DNA of 28,263 nucleotides from Paulinella micropora (GCA_019918135.1 WBZZ01001850.1:1-28263), one strand, 5' to 3'. Shown: positions 1 through 9,019, numbered from the stretch's first letter. The notes: generated by a model from the sequence alone, not told the origin. Numbers and translations are program-made.

Positions 1-140
1 GCACGTCCATGCTAAGCCAGAACACGCCGGGCTCTTACCGCTGCCAGCTGCGTGATGACTGCTACTTTACCCGGCCGTGCGGGCCGGGCTATGCATGCAC
101 TAACACCCCCCAGGGAGCCTCCTGCACGTACGTAGGCTAG
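1..140 (+). CDS. C-terminal end of an EGF-like cysteine-rich protein (partial)
   Basis: The window opens inside an open frame (codons from position 3) that ends in TAG at 138-140. The roughly 45 visible residues include NTPGSYRC followed by five more cysteines (DDC, RPC, YAC, ASC). This matches the C-terminal half of an EGF-like domain, where an N-T-x-G-S-Y/F-x-C core is typical. Such domains are extracellular, disulphide-bonded modules, so the full protein is probably secreted or membrane-anchored, with its N-terminus outside the window. A CATAAA hexamer lies about 60 bases past the stop and could serve as a weak poly(A) signal. The partial length and lack of a second domain keep confidence moderate. 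Confidence 0.5.
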   Translation, partial: TSMLSQNTPGSYRCQLRDDCYFTRPCGPGYACTNTPQGASCTYVG

Positions 141-347
141 CACACGCACGGTCCGTCCCTGCTCTGCTTTAGTTACCGCTTCGTCCTTTTAGTACCACAT
201 AAAGAAAACCTTGACGACGCCAAGCAACTTGATGCCCAGAAACTGGCGCGGCCGGGGGTCGGCGCGGCCCCTCCTCTGGGCGGGGCCCCTTCCCACCCCT
301 CCGCCCAGCTAAGATCACAGACGCCGCGGCAGTCCCGGCCGGACAGA

Positions 348-581
348 CTAGGCGCCCCGCCCGGTGGCGCGCTCGGCCTCGTGGCAGAGAGGCCAGCAGG
401 CCGGCGGCCGCGGTGCGGGCGTCTGTGCCCGCTGCAGGCGGGCCAGGCACTCCAGCCTCTCGGCGTGGCCGGTCACGGTCACCAGCAGGTCCTCGAAGTA
501 ACGACAGTCTTGCTCGGCCAGAGTCAGCTCACCCGCCAGCCGGCACCGGCGGCCCGCGGCCCGCCTCAGAGCTACGGACAT
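348..581 (-). CDS. Small hypothetical protein, 77 residues
   Basis: I do not recognise this protein. The minus-strand ATG at 581 opens a 77-codon frame ending at 348. The middle part (around LTLAEQDCRYFEDLLVTV to ERLECLARLQRAQ) looks helical and amphipathic, with regularly spaced leucines, and could form a short coiled coil; the tail is Pro/Cys-rich. The open frame continues upstream of the ATG, but only through poly-G/C sequence giving Pro/Gly-rich low complexity, so I use the internal ATG. It is divergent to the F-box/LRR gene at 836 and shares its GC-rich upstream DNA. In DNA this rich in GC a short open frame can be chance, so confidence is low. Confidence 0.3.
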   Translation of the reverse strand: MSVALRRAAGRRCRLAGELTLAEQDCRYFEDLLVTVTGHAERLECLARLQRAQTPAPRPPACWPLCHEAERATGRGA

Positions 582-634
582 GCGGCCGCCTAAGCCAGCA
601 GAGGAGGAAGGGGATTCTCCGGGGGCCGGCCGCC

Positions 635-781
635 GGGGGGGGGGGGGCTGCGGGGGGGGGGGGGACGCTCCTAGCGAGGGGGGGGGGGCACGCTCCCCCC
701 TCCCTCCTCCCGGCCTGCTTTGCCCACGGGTAGGAAGGAAAGGGAGCAGGGGCCGCCCCCTCACCTCCACCCCCCCCCCCC
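635..781. repeat. Homopolymer G/C runs between divergent genes
   Basis: Four pure runs lie in this intergenic stretch: G at 635-647, 652-664 and about 679-689, and C at 770-781. They fall between the divergent small minus-strand ORF and the F-box/LRR gene, so the interval probably holds the 5' regions of both. Run lengths in such tracts are often miscalled and also mutate quickly. No TATA-like box is visible. Confidence 0.7.
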
Positions 782-835
782 GGGCCCCCGCCTGACTACT
801 AAAGCGGTGCACCGAAACCACCACGCCTTCCTTCC

Positions 836-2639
836 ATGGCGGCCTACCCGCCCCCCCGGCAAGTGCCAGCGGCAGCTCGCGCGCTGGCTGGACTGGGCTG
901 ACCTGGCCGCGCTGGCCTGTGTGTCGCCGTGGCACGAACGCTTGCTGCAGGCACCCGCGGTCTGGCGAGAAACCGGGATCGGCGACCGAGAGCTGGACGT
1001 AGCTCAGCCGAGGCTCCGGGCGTTGGTCGAGGTCTGGGCCAGGCCTGGCAGGCCGGGGCGCGCCCCCGGGCGTCCGGGCTGCAGGTGCGGGCCAGGCTTC
1101 CAGATCCCCTGGCCGAGGCCCGCCGGCTAAGCCCTTGTGTGGTGATCGAGGGACTAGTGCTAAAAGACTGGCCGCTGGAGGGGAAACCCCTCCTCTTCCG
1201 GGAGCTGCTGTGGCGGCATAGCCGAAGTCTTCCGGGAGCTGCTGTGCGGCATAGCCGAAGTTACTCCCCGAGCTGCAAAGCCTACAGCTGCTATATTACA
1301 CAGGGCTGGCGGGCCCGGGGCTAGAAAAGCTGCCGGAGCTGCGCAAGCTGCGACGTCTATCCTTCAGGTATTGCCAGGGACTGACGAACGCGGGGCTAAG
1401 GTACGTGTCAAAGCTAACAGAGCTACAACACTTAGACCTGGGCCTTTGTAAATCACTGGAGACGGGATGATGAGGCAAGTGCCTAACCGTCTGCGTTACT
1501 TAGACTTAAGCTTTGCCGCCGGACTGGGGACGGGAGAGGGGCTGCGGGGCTTGACAGAGCTGCGACACCTGGATCTGAGCCATTGCCGGAAGCTAGAGGA
1601 CGGGAGTCTGCAGTACGTGGCAGGTTTTGCCACAGCTGCGGCACCTGGCTTTGCAGGACTGCACAGGCTAACCGACGCGGGGCTGCTAGACTTATCGAGA
1701 ATGCACCAGCTACAATACCTAGACCTGAGCTTTTGTACTGCGCTGACGGACGCGGCGCTGGCGCACTTGACCAACCTCCGAGAGCTGCAGCACCTAAACC
1801 TCAACTCCTGCAGCAAGCTGACGAGCGAGGGGCTAAGGCCTTTGGCCGGTCTTAGGAAGCTGCAACACCTGGACCTGGGGCGCTGCGTGCGGTTAACGGA
1901 GGCCGCGCTACCGCACTTGGCAGACTTAGACCAGCTGCAGCACCTGGAGCTGGCCGGGTGGGACGCCAAGGGGGGCTCGGGCCTAGCCTACCTGGCGAAC
2001 AAGGGCCAGCTGCAACACTTGAATCTGAGCCGTTGGCGCTGCCTGGAGGACGCGTGGCTGGCGCCGTTGGCGGGCCTGCAGGAGCTGCGGCGCCTAGATC
2101 TGAGCTTTTGCCCGCAGCTGACCGGCCGGGGGCTCCGGGGGTGGAGGCTGTCGCGCCTGCAACACCTGGACCTGGGCTATTGCGAGGGACTGCTGGACGA
2201 GGAGCTCGGGTGGTTGGCGCATTTGCCAGCGCTGCTGCACCTAGACCTTGAGCTTTTGCCCGCAACTGACGGGCGCGGGGCTCGGGGGTTAGCGAGGCTC
2301 GGCCAACTGCAACACCTTGACCTGAGCCATTGCGCGGAACTGACGGGCGCGGGGCTGGCGCACCTGGCGGGCCGGCAGGGCCTGCAACACCTAAACCTTA
2401 GCTCTTGCCCAAAACTGACCCGTGCGGGGCTGGCGCACCTGGCAAGCCTGCCAGGGCTGCGATACCTAGACCTGGACTCCTGCCCGGCCATGACGGACGA
2501 GGTGCTTCCCTTCCTGGCGAACCTGCGGCACCTACAACGCCTGAGGCTGACCAATTGCGGAGCACTGACGAGGGCGGGGTTGGCACGCTTGGCGGCAGGC
2601 CTGCCAGAGTTGCGAATCCTCGAGGGGGGCGGAAATTGA
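836..2639 (+). pseudogene. F-box/LRR protein A, several frame breaks
   Basis: F-box/LRR proteins act as substrate receptors of SCF (Cullin-RING) ubiquitin ligases: the F-box binds Skp1 and the LRRs bind the target. An ATG at 836 is followed after a C7 run (851-857) by an F-box-like segment in another frame (876-965, with LARWLDWADLAALACVSPW and AVWRE). LRR units of about 25 residues start near 1261 and run to the stop at 2637-2639, with the pattern LQHLDLS-C-LTDAGL-HL. Reading-frame changes are needed after the C7 run, between about 1040 and 1090, around the 1195-1261 duplication, and at 1466; the 1467-2639 part is open. A compensated shift at about 1627-1668 breaks one repeat. The number of breaks suggests a decaying gene, although assembly error at homopolymers could explain some. 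The LRR type is the cysteine-containing class usual in F-box proteins. Confidence 0.75.
1195..1261 (+). repeat. Tandem duplication of a 33/34-bp segment
   Basis: Positions 1195-1228 and 1229-1261 are the same sequence, beginning CTTCCGGGAGCTGCTGTG, except that the first copy has one extra G. The duplication lies between the F-box and the LRR array of gene A. Because the copies differ by one base, the event changes the reading frame here. Confidence 0.85.
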
Positions 2640-3084
2640 ACTCCCCCCGGCCGGCTTGGCGCCAAGGCGGGGGCCTACCCGTCCCGCGAGCACGCGCTCG
2701 CCGACCCTCTCTTCCGCCCTCCCCTGGCCAGTGTTACCGCGTGGTACCGCGGGCTGGCGGGCCACCGTGTCGGCTAGCCCACGTAGAGGTGGCTCCTTCC
2801 CCCGCCTGGTCCCCCAACGGGAGGAGGGGGGAGAGCAGAAGAAGGCCCTCCCCGCCCCGCGGCCGCGCCAGGACCACGGCCGACGGCGCGCGGGCGCCGC
2901 CCCCCCCCCCCCCCCCCCCCCGCTCCCCGGCCCGCGGGCGAGTGCGGCCCGCCACGCCCTCCTCCCCCCTCGCTCCTCAGCCCGCGGGCGCGTGCGCGTG
3001 CGGCGGGGCCAGGCCCTCCTCCTCCCGACCGACGCCTGTCTGGCCTCGGCCCTTACTGACCCCCCAAAACGGGGGGAGCAGTCC
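2640..3084 (+). promoter_or_regulatory. GC-rich intergenic region with a C22 run, upstream of the RING gene
   Basis: No gene is supported here. The plus-strand frame is open from 2656 into the RING gene, but its translation is low-complexity Pro/Arg/Ala and it spans a C run at 2900-2921, so it is more likely 5' flank or leader. Blocks of CCCGCGGGCG recur around 2930-2995. No TATA box is visible. Confidence 0.45.
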
Positions 3085-4241
3085 ATGGACAGCACCCAGC
3101 CCGCGCGGGCGCTAGCCGAGCCCGCCGACCCGGCCTGGTTCGACTGGACCGGCCAGAGCGAGCACGAGTTCTGCTGCTGTATCTGCTCCGGCCTGCTACA
3201 GGAGGCCGTGCAGACCAAGGGGTGTGGCCATCTGTTCTGCGGCCCCTGCCTGCGTCAGTGGCGCAAGAACCGGTGCCCGCTGTGCAACCAAACACTGCCC
3301 GAAGCCGAGCCCTTCTTTCCTGACCTGTCGTGGCGGCGCCGGGTCAACCAGCTGCGGGCCCGCTGCCAGGAGTGTGGCTTCGTAGACTGCTGGGAGGGCC
3401 AGCGCACCTGGTGGTCGTCGCACGCGCTGGTCTGTGAGGCCAAGCACACGTGCGAATTCTGCGGCGAGGCCCTGCCGGTCGGCTGCATCAATCAACACTA
3501 CGGTACCTGCCCGGACGCGCCGCGGCCGGAACGCAAGGTGCTGCCCCCCCCGGAGGAGTATGTGTCCTGCAGTTTCGCCGAGCTGGGCTGTCCGTACCGG
3601 ACTCAGCGCGGTGATGCCGCGGGCTGGGCCAAACACGGTAAGCAGGCCTGGCGGGGCACGTGGCGCTGCTGTCACCGCCCGCTCCCTGGCTGGACGACGC
3701 CTTCCCCGTCACCAAGCTGATGCACACGAAACTGCAGACGCGGAGCCCCTGGTCGGCCGAGGTGGCGCTGCCCCCCGGCGTGGCCTGCGCGTTGCTCCGC
3801 CTGACCCTGAACCCGGCGCAGGGCGCCGCCACGTGGGCGGCGCGCCTCGCGGCACCCGTCGGTACCAAACAGAAGCTGTACCTTGATTACGAGCTGTCGG
3901 TCAAGGAAGTCCGGCGGGCGAGAGAAGGGGGGGAGTACGAACTGGCCTCGCTAGCTCACTATGACTCTCGTGCGCAGGGCGACGGCGCCTGTGCCTTCCA
4001 GGCGGCGCCCGGCTCTTGCATCCAGGTGGGGCTGCGTCTCCTGTGGGCCTGGCCCACCCCCCGGCCCCGCCCGCCGGCCGGCCACCGCGCGCTGGGGACC
4101 GAGGTCGCGGCGCTGCAACGCCGGGTCCGGCGGTTGGAGGAGCTCCTGTCGCAGAGCCAGCCCGCCGCGCCGGCGCAGCCCGCGGCCACGTCGCCGCGCC
4201 AGGAGAAGCGAGCCAGGCAGGACGAGGCGGGCCCGTCCTGA
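3085..4241 (+). CDS. RING finger/TRAF-type zinc-finger protein with C-terminal coiled coil; one frame break
   Basis: This is probably a RING E3 ubiquitin ligase. From the ATG at 3085, residues 30-67 form a C3HC4 RING: a CxxC pair at CCIC, then CGHLFCGPC and CPLC. Cys/His-rich segments follow (CQECGFVDC, CEFCGEAL, then a TRAF-type core with LGCPYR and WAKH), as in TRAF/SIAH-related ligases. The frame is lost at about 3640-3656, near a G4 run. The next frame continues to 4241 and reads as a plausible all-beta C-terminal domain, then a heptad-like helix (LGTEVAALQRRVRRLEELL) and a charged tail. I chose 3085 because upstream sequence is low complexity. A poly(A) signal follows at 4365. The adjacent F-box/LRR genes support a ubiquitin theme. 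The frame break could be decay or a miscalled base. Confidence 0.8.
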
Positions 4242-4364
4242 GCGGGCCCGGGCGGCACCGCGGGCACAGATAGGAGAGACAAAGAAGGCAGTAGAGGGAG
4301 GGTGTGGGGGGGCCGCCTGGGTGGCTAGGAAACGTGATGGCGCTTCCGGCTTGTCCTGACCAGT

Positions 4365-4370
4365 AATAAA
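4365..4370 (+). terminator. Poly(A) signal AATAAA of the RING/TRAF gene
   Basis: A canonical AATAAA lies 124 bases after the RING/TRAF stop codon on the same strand. It is followed by the repeated word CCTGACGG (two copies) and a GT-containing stretch, as expected near a cleavage site. This supports a eukaryotic-type transcription unit. Confidence 0.65.
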
Positions 4371-4746
4371 CCTGACGGAACCTGACGGCGTTCTTGCTCT
4401 GCCCCCGGCCCAGGAAGGCGGAGCCGAGCTCCCGGGTGCTTGCGGGGCCCCGAGCACAAGTTAGCGGTCCGCACTACGGCCGGCCGGGTCCGCGCGCGTG
4501 CGGTGGTCTGGGGGACCAGAGAAATCTCCTGGCCGAGCAGCTAGCCGCTACCGACCGCGCCGGCTGCCCCCCCCCCCCTCCTTCCTGCCCTGCCCCTCCC
4601 CCTTTCTGGTAGCACTCACTCCTTCTCTGCGCTCCTCTCGCTGCCCCTGCCCCGGTTTGGAACTCCTCCCCGCCCCGCCACCCCCTCTTTCGCCCCCAAG
4701 CCACCGCCGGGGCCGCCCGGTTGCTCTGCTACAAAGCCATCCGCTC
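4371..4746 (+). promoter_or_regulatory. Pyrimidine-rich intergenic region upstream of F-box/LRR gene B
   Basis: No coding sequence is supported. The stretch from about 4565 to 4700 is strongly C/T-rich on the plus strand, including a C11-12 run near 4567-4577, and sits just upstream of the ATG at 4747. It probably holds the promoter and leader of gene B, but no defined box can be named. Confidence 0.35.
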
Positions 4747-6126
4747 ATGACGACGGCCCCTGCGGGGGCTGCACAACTGTTGGCGCTGGCCCGGGCCCGG
4801 GATTGGGTTGCTTGGGACCGCCTGTGCCAATTAGCAGTCCTGTGCCCCGAGTCGGCCCGGCGCCTGCACGAGCCGGGCTTCTGGGGGGGGTTACCGATGC
4901 TCCAAGCTCCGGCTGGAGGATGAGGCGATGGTGCGAACCTTCCTAGCCCTCACAGGCAACGCCTGGGGCAGCGCTCGCACGCGCGTAGCAGAGCTCTGGC
5001 TGTACTCCGCGTGCCTGGAGGCCCTGGCGGGACACTGCTTTCGGAACGTGGTGGTGGACCGGGCCATCATCACGCCGACCTGCGGGCTACGGCAGGCGAC
5101 CGCGCTCCTGCCAGCGGTCTTCCCTTGTATCAAGTGGCTGGAGCTGTGGTACGGCCGGAGCGAACTCCCCCAGGCCGAGCTGCAAGCCGGGGCCGAGCTT
5201 CGTTGCTTGGAGAGTCTGGGCCTCTCTGGCTGCACGGGGCTCACGGACGGGCTCGCGGGGCTGTCGGGGCTGCACAGCCTGCAACGCCTGGAGCTCTCCG
5301 GCTGCCATCGGCTGGAGGACGCGGGGCTCAAGGGGCTGTCGGGGCTGTGCGCCCTGCGGCACGTGAACCTCGGGGGCTGCAACCGGCTCACGGACGCCGG
5401 CCTGGCCCACTTGTCCCGGCTGCACAGCCTGCGACAGCTTGACTTATCCGGCTGCCACCAGCTCACGGGCACCGGCCTGGTCCACTTGTCCCGGCTGCAC
5501 AGCCTGCGGCAGCTTGACTTGTCCGGCTGCCACCAGCTCACGGACGCCGGCCCCCCCCCCCCCCACCTGTCCCAGCTGGACAACCTGCGGTACCTCAACC
5601 TGTCCGGCTGCAGAGTGCTCACGGACGCCAGTCTAGCCCGCTTGTCCGGGCTGCACAACCTGCGGTACCTCAACCTGTCTGGCTGCCGCCTGCTCCTGGA
5701 CGCCTGCCCCCCTTTTCCGGACAGCACAACCTGCGGTACCTGAAGCTCTCCGACTGCGTATCGCTCACGGACGCCGGCCTGGACCCCTTGTCCAGGCTGC
5801 GCGGCCTGTGGCACCTAGACCTGTCCGGCTGCCACCAGCTCCTGGACGCCAGCCTGGCCCACTTGTCCGGGCTGAGCAGCCTGCGGTACCTCAACCTGTC
5901 CGGCTGCGACCAGTTCACGGACGCTGGTCTGGCCCACTTGTCCGGGCTGCAGGGCCTGCGGCAGCTAGACCTTGCCTACTGCGACCAGCTCACGGACGCC
6001 GGCCTGGCCCACCTGTCCGGGCTGCACAACCTGCGGCGCCTAGACCTGTCCGACTGCCACCGGCTCACGGACGCCGGCCTGACCCGCTTGTCCGAGGCGC
6101 CGCGCCTGCGGCTCGTGGCGCGCTAG
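4747..6126 (+). CDS. LRR protein B with a degenerate F-box-like N-terminus; two frame breaks
   Basis: An ATG at 4747 opens a segment that may be a degenerate F-box (RDWVAWDRLCQLAVLCPES, then PGFWGG). The frame breaks in a G8 run (4883-4890) and resumes as SKLRLEDEAMVRTFLAL. From about 5210 to the TAG at 6124-6126 there is an array of about twelve LRRs with a 25-residue (75-base) period and the motif LDLSGC-QLTDAGLAHLS. A second shift is needed at about 5706-5715, inside a C6T4 run, after which the array continues in register. At 5552-5568 a long C run turns the expected D-A-G-L-A-H-L into DAGPPPPHL without losing frame. The protein resembles F-box/LRR adaptors of SCF ligases, but the F-box is weak, so the Skp1 link is inference. 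Confidence 0.75.
5417..5566 (+). repeat. Two almost identical 75-bp LRR units
   Basis: Units at 5417-5491 and 5492-5566 begin CGGCTGCACAGCCTGCG and stay nearly identical at DNA level, including synonymous positions. This indicates recent unit duplication or gene conversion within the LRR array of gene B. Confidence 0.8.
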
Positions 6127-7572
6127 CGGCAGTGGCGCCCCGGCAGGAAGGGATCAAACGGACAGGGCACGCTGCTCCCCCCTCCCGCCTGGTTGGCTGG
6201 AGGTACCAACTCCCTTCTCTCTCTCTCTCTGGTCCAGGACATAAACTAGGACTTACTCCCGCTGTTTCTTTTACTGACTCGTACTGGCTACCTGCGAGTG
6301 TTCCGGCACCTGGGCCGGCTCCGGCCGGGGCGCTAGGCCCCGCAGGCTGTTGGGTACGGAGGGTCCAGCTCTGGCGCAGCTGGTCTAGCGCCGGCAGCTT
6401 CTTGTGCACGCGGGCGAGCCGCCCGTGCAGTTCGACCGCATCACAATCCGGCGGCGCCGGCGGCCGGTTGGCCTTGAGGCTATAGGTGTCGCAGACGTCG
6501 CGCAGGAAGCCGGCGAAGTCGGCGTACGCCAGGGCCTCGCGCGACGGGTGGTGCCGGAGCACCTGCACACGGAAGAGGTACTCGCCGCCTACCCCCGGGC
6601 ACACGTCCTTGTGCTGCAAAAAGTCGGAGCCGTTCAGGCTCAGCGCGCGCAGCACGGGCCATAGCTTGTGGCCGGCGCGCAGCCGCTCGTGGGTGCGGGC
6701 TAGGTCCAGCAGGTGCTTGTGGTAGAAACGCAGCCAGAGCCTGCTGCCCCGGCAGGCGGGCGAGGCCAGCAGCAGCAGACCCAGCAGCCAGAAGTCGGTG
6801 TCGGTGGTTTCCACCGCCGCCAGCGCAGCGCGGCCGTGCAGCGACCACCACCGCAGCGCCCACCCAAAGCACCCCACGTCGGCCTCGCCCGCCGTCACGG
6901 GCGCCCAGGGCCCGTCCCCCGCGTGCTTCTCCCGCGCCTTGGCGCCGGCCGGCAGGCGCCAGCAACACCCCCCGGCGAGGTCCAGCACCACGTCCGTGCC
7001 CGCGCGGGCCAGCCGGTGCCGCAGCCAGTCCTGCCCCAGCAGGAGCTGTCCCAGGTGCCTGAGCAGCAACGCGCGCGCGGTGCGCTCCCCCTGCAGGTCT
7101 TCGACAAAGGCGCCGGGCACGACCACCGCGCCCCCGGCTGTACGTGCAGGATGCGTTCGGTGCCGGGGTCGATGGCGAGCTCGCCGGCCGGCAGCTTGAC
7201 AAACGGGCTCTTCTTCTCCAGGGCCCGGACCCGCCTGGCCTGCGTCTCGGCCTTGAGCCGGGTCACGTGCTCGGGCTTGTCGGCTACCAGCACCAGCAGC
7301 GCGGGCGCCGCGCCCCCCGCCCCCGTCCAGTACTCAAGCGTGTGCGTGAGCAGGCCCGCGGCGAGCCCGGGCCACAAGCACAAATTGGCCGGCGTACCGG
7401 GACGGGCCTGGCGGGCCTGGTACGCCAGCACCTGCAACTGGACGAGCGTGTCCTGCACTACGGCCACGGGGCCCAGCTCCCCAAGCGCGCCGGCGGGGTG
7501 CTCCAGCCGCGAGGCCTCCAACTCGGCGGGGCACAGGCGCCCCAAGGTCTTCCAGCCGTCATACAAGCCCAT
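6065..7572 (-). CDS. FEN1/XPG-like (PIN-fold) nuclease, one frame break
   Basis: The minus-strand ATG at 7572 starts MGLYDGWKTL, as expected for XPG/FEN1 proteins, whose N-termini read MGI-x-G-L/W-x-x-L. In this family conserved acidic residues bind two metal ions and cut flap or junction DNA. Visible candidates are D41 (VAVVQDTL), D98 (LVLVADKP), the basic helix after it (RLKAETQARRVRAL), then GEADVGCF, VETTDTDFWLL, and NGSDFL with PGVGGEYLF, matching the XPG-I acidic cluster and the helix-hairpin-helix start. The frame breaks at a five-base G run on the coding strand (plus 7131-7135); the second frame continues from there. The open frame ends at 6065, overlapping the tail-to-tail LRR gene B by about 60 bases; the true end may be earlier. 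The C-terminal part is Pro/Gly/Ser-rich without clear domains. Cellular or viral origin cannot be told apart. Confidence 0.7.
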
Positions 7573-7991
7573 CAAGGGTGCAGGTGGAGCAAGGCCGCCT
7601 CCTGTTTTCTGGGCCGGCCCTGGCTGACGTGGCCGAGGGGGGCACGCCCTCCCCCCCCCCCCCCCGCGGACCGCGCCCCCCCCCTCCGGCACGTGCCGGG
7701 CGGCGCCCGCCCCCCCCCCCCCGGCCACGCCCCCACCCCGGGGTGGTAGGCGCGCGCGCCCTCCCCCCGACCACCTCCCGTGCCCCGCGGCCGCCCGGCG
7801 GTCCCTCCCCCTCCTCTCTCTCTGCCGGCCGGCGCCGCCGGGCCCGCACGGGCCCGCACGGGCCCGCGCCGGCCGGGGATAGCTCGTAGCCAGTTCACGC
7901 GACCGCCACTTGCTTTATTGAGCCGTGGTTTAGGGTGACGCGGGGAAGAGGGAGGGGGGGGGTGTGAGTCCGCCGAACGGGGGGGGGGGGG
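7573..7991 (-). promoter_or_regulatory. GC-rich region upstream of the nuclease and downstream of the C2H2 gene
   Basis: No gene is supported. It contains C runs at about 7651-7665 and 7711-7722, three direct copies of GGGCCCGCAC near 7841-7865, and a G-rich run just before 7991. On the minus strand it lies between the end of the C2H2 gene and the start of the nuclease, so it probably combines a 3' flank and a promoter. Confidence 0.4.
7914..7919 (-). terminator. Poly(A) signal AATAAA of the C2H2 gene
   Basis: TTTATT on the plus strand is AATAAA on the minus strand, 73 bases beyond the end of the C2H2 coding region. The nuclease ATG lies some 340 bases further on, so this separates two co-directional units. 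Confidence 0.6.
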
Positions 7992-8546
7992 CTACAAGAG
8001 GAACAGAGCGAGGTCCCCCCCTGGCTGGATCCACTTGAGGCTGGAGTACGTGGCGCCGGGGCCGGAGAGGGCGAGCGGGGGCAGGTTCTCGAAGCAAGGG
8101 TCAGAGGGGGGATCCTCCTCCCGGGGATCCTCCTGGTCGCGGCCCGGGGCCTGCCCTGCGCAGCCGTGGTACGGGTCGGCCGGGCCGGGCGCTGGCTCGG
8201 GCGGCAGCCGCCGGCGCTGGCCCGACGCCGGTCCTGGCTGGCGTAGGCGTGGGGGCAGGGGGCGCCGGTGGGGCCGCGGTGGGGGAAGTCGCGGTGGCGG
8301 GGGCCGCGGGGGCCGCGGTGGCGGGGGCTGGGTCACCGACGACTGGCGTCGCCGCGGCGGGCGGGCTAAGAAGAGGGGCGGTGGCGGCGCTGCACTTCCC
8401 TGCTCGTCGCGGGGGGGTCGCCACGCACAGGGCGGCTGGCCGGCCCAGACATGCAAGGCTACGTGGAGAGCTAGCTCCTCTCGTTGGAGGTAGCGCTCGG
8501 GGCAGAAGAGGCAAGGGAAAGACTGGGGCAGCGTGGCCTGAGCCAT
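7992..8546 (-). CDS. Proline-rich protein with one N-terminal C2H2 zinc finger
   Basis: An uninterrupted 184-codon frame starts at the minus-strand ATG at 8546. Residues 12-32 form one C2H2 finger (C12-x2-C15-x12-H28-x3-H32, within PCLFCPERY and LALHVALH). A long Pro/Arg-rich, probably disordered middle follows, then an acidic stretch (DQEDPREEDPPSDP) and a hydrophobic tail ending DLALFLL. A single C2H2 finger can bind nucleic acid or protein; with the disordered basic middle a regulatory or adaptor role is possible but unproven. The first 13 codons, including C12, lie inside the repeat that recurs at 10281. A poly(A) signal follows at 7914-7919. This is one of the few genes in the GC-rich block with no frame break. 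Confidence 0.6.
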   Translation of the reverse strand: MAQATLPQSFPCLFCPERYLQREELALHVALHVWAGQPPCAWRPPRDEQGSAAPPPPLFLARPPRRRQSSVTQPPPPRPPRPPPPRLPPPRPHRRPLPPRLRQPGPASGQRRRLPPEPAPGPADPYHGCAGQAPGRDQEDPREEDPPSDPCFENLPPLALSGPGATYSSLKWIQPGGDLALFLL

Positions 8547-8994
8547 CTACCCCGTGGCGAATCGACTTTTGGCACTGCGCTGAGGGAGGCGTCGGCCGCC
8601 AGCCCCTCCCCGGGCACACGGACCGCCGCCTCCTGCCCCCGCGGGCCACGCCCTTGCGCCGCGCCCCGCCGGCCACGCCTCCCGCCCCCGCGGGCCACGC
8701 CCTTGCGCCGCGCCCCGCGGGGCACGCCCTTGCGCCGCGCCCCGCGGGCCACGCCCTTGCGCCGCGCCCCGCCGGCCAAGCCTCCCGCCCCCGCGGGCCA
8801 CGCCCTTGCGCCGCGCCCCTCCGGCCACGCCCTTGCGCCGCGCCCCGCCGGCCACGCCTCCCGCCCCCGCGGGCCACGCCCTTGCGCCGCGCGCCGCCGG
8901 CCACGCCTCCCGCCCCCGCGGGGCACGGACCCCCGTTCGCCCTTCCCCCCCCCCCCCCCCCCCGCGCGTGGGAGGGGCGGCGGACGTCCCTCCC
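8507..8994. repeat. Duplicated GC-rich upstream element, long copy
   Basis: The left 124 bases (8507-8630) match 10281-10404 with one difference (T/C near 8592). The right part from about 8914 to 8994 (GGGCACGGACCCCCGTTCG, a long C run, then GCGGACGTCCCTCCC) matches about 10468-10552. Between them this copy holds a tandem array that is nearly absent in the other. On the minus strand the left end carries the ATG and first 13 codons of the C2H2 gene, so the element contains that gene's promoter side. On the right it ends shortly before LRR gene E, and so lies between two divergent genes. Confidence 0.85.
8631..8935. repeat. Tandem array of about 26-bp and 22-bp GC-box-like units
   Basis: Two alternating unit types are visible: one of about 26-27 bases built on CCACGCCCTTGCGCCGCGCC, and one of about 22 bases built on CCACGCCTCCCGCCCCCGCG. 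They combine in higher-order blocks. Each unit includes CCACGCC, which resembles a GC-box/CACCC-type binding word for Sp1/KLF-class factors in animals; whether it functions here is unknown. The array lies in the divergent interval between the C2H2 gene and LRR gene E. Confidence 0.8.
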
Positions 8995-9019
8995 ACAAAA
9001 AAAGGGTGTAGCAGCCAAC

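Noticed and set aside
1496..2665. Long minus-strand and alternative-frame open frames across the LRR gene A
   Set aside because: They mirror the LRR periodicity in a shadow frame (Cys/Arg/Ser or Gly/Pro repeats) and lack any domain of their own.
3630..3660. A GTAAGC word in the RING/TRAF gene as a splice donor explaining the frame change
   Set aside because: Joining to the resumed frame would need an intron of about 20 bases, too short for any spliceosomal intron I know; a base-count change is simpler.
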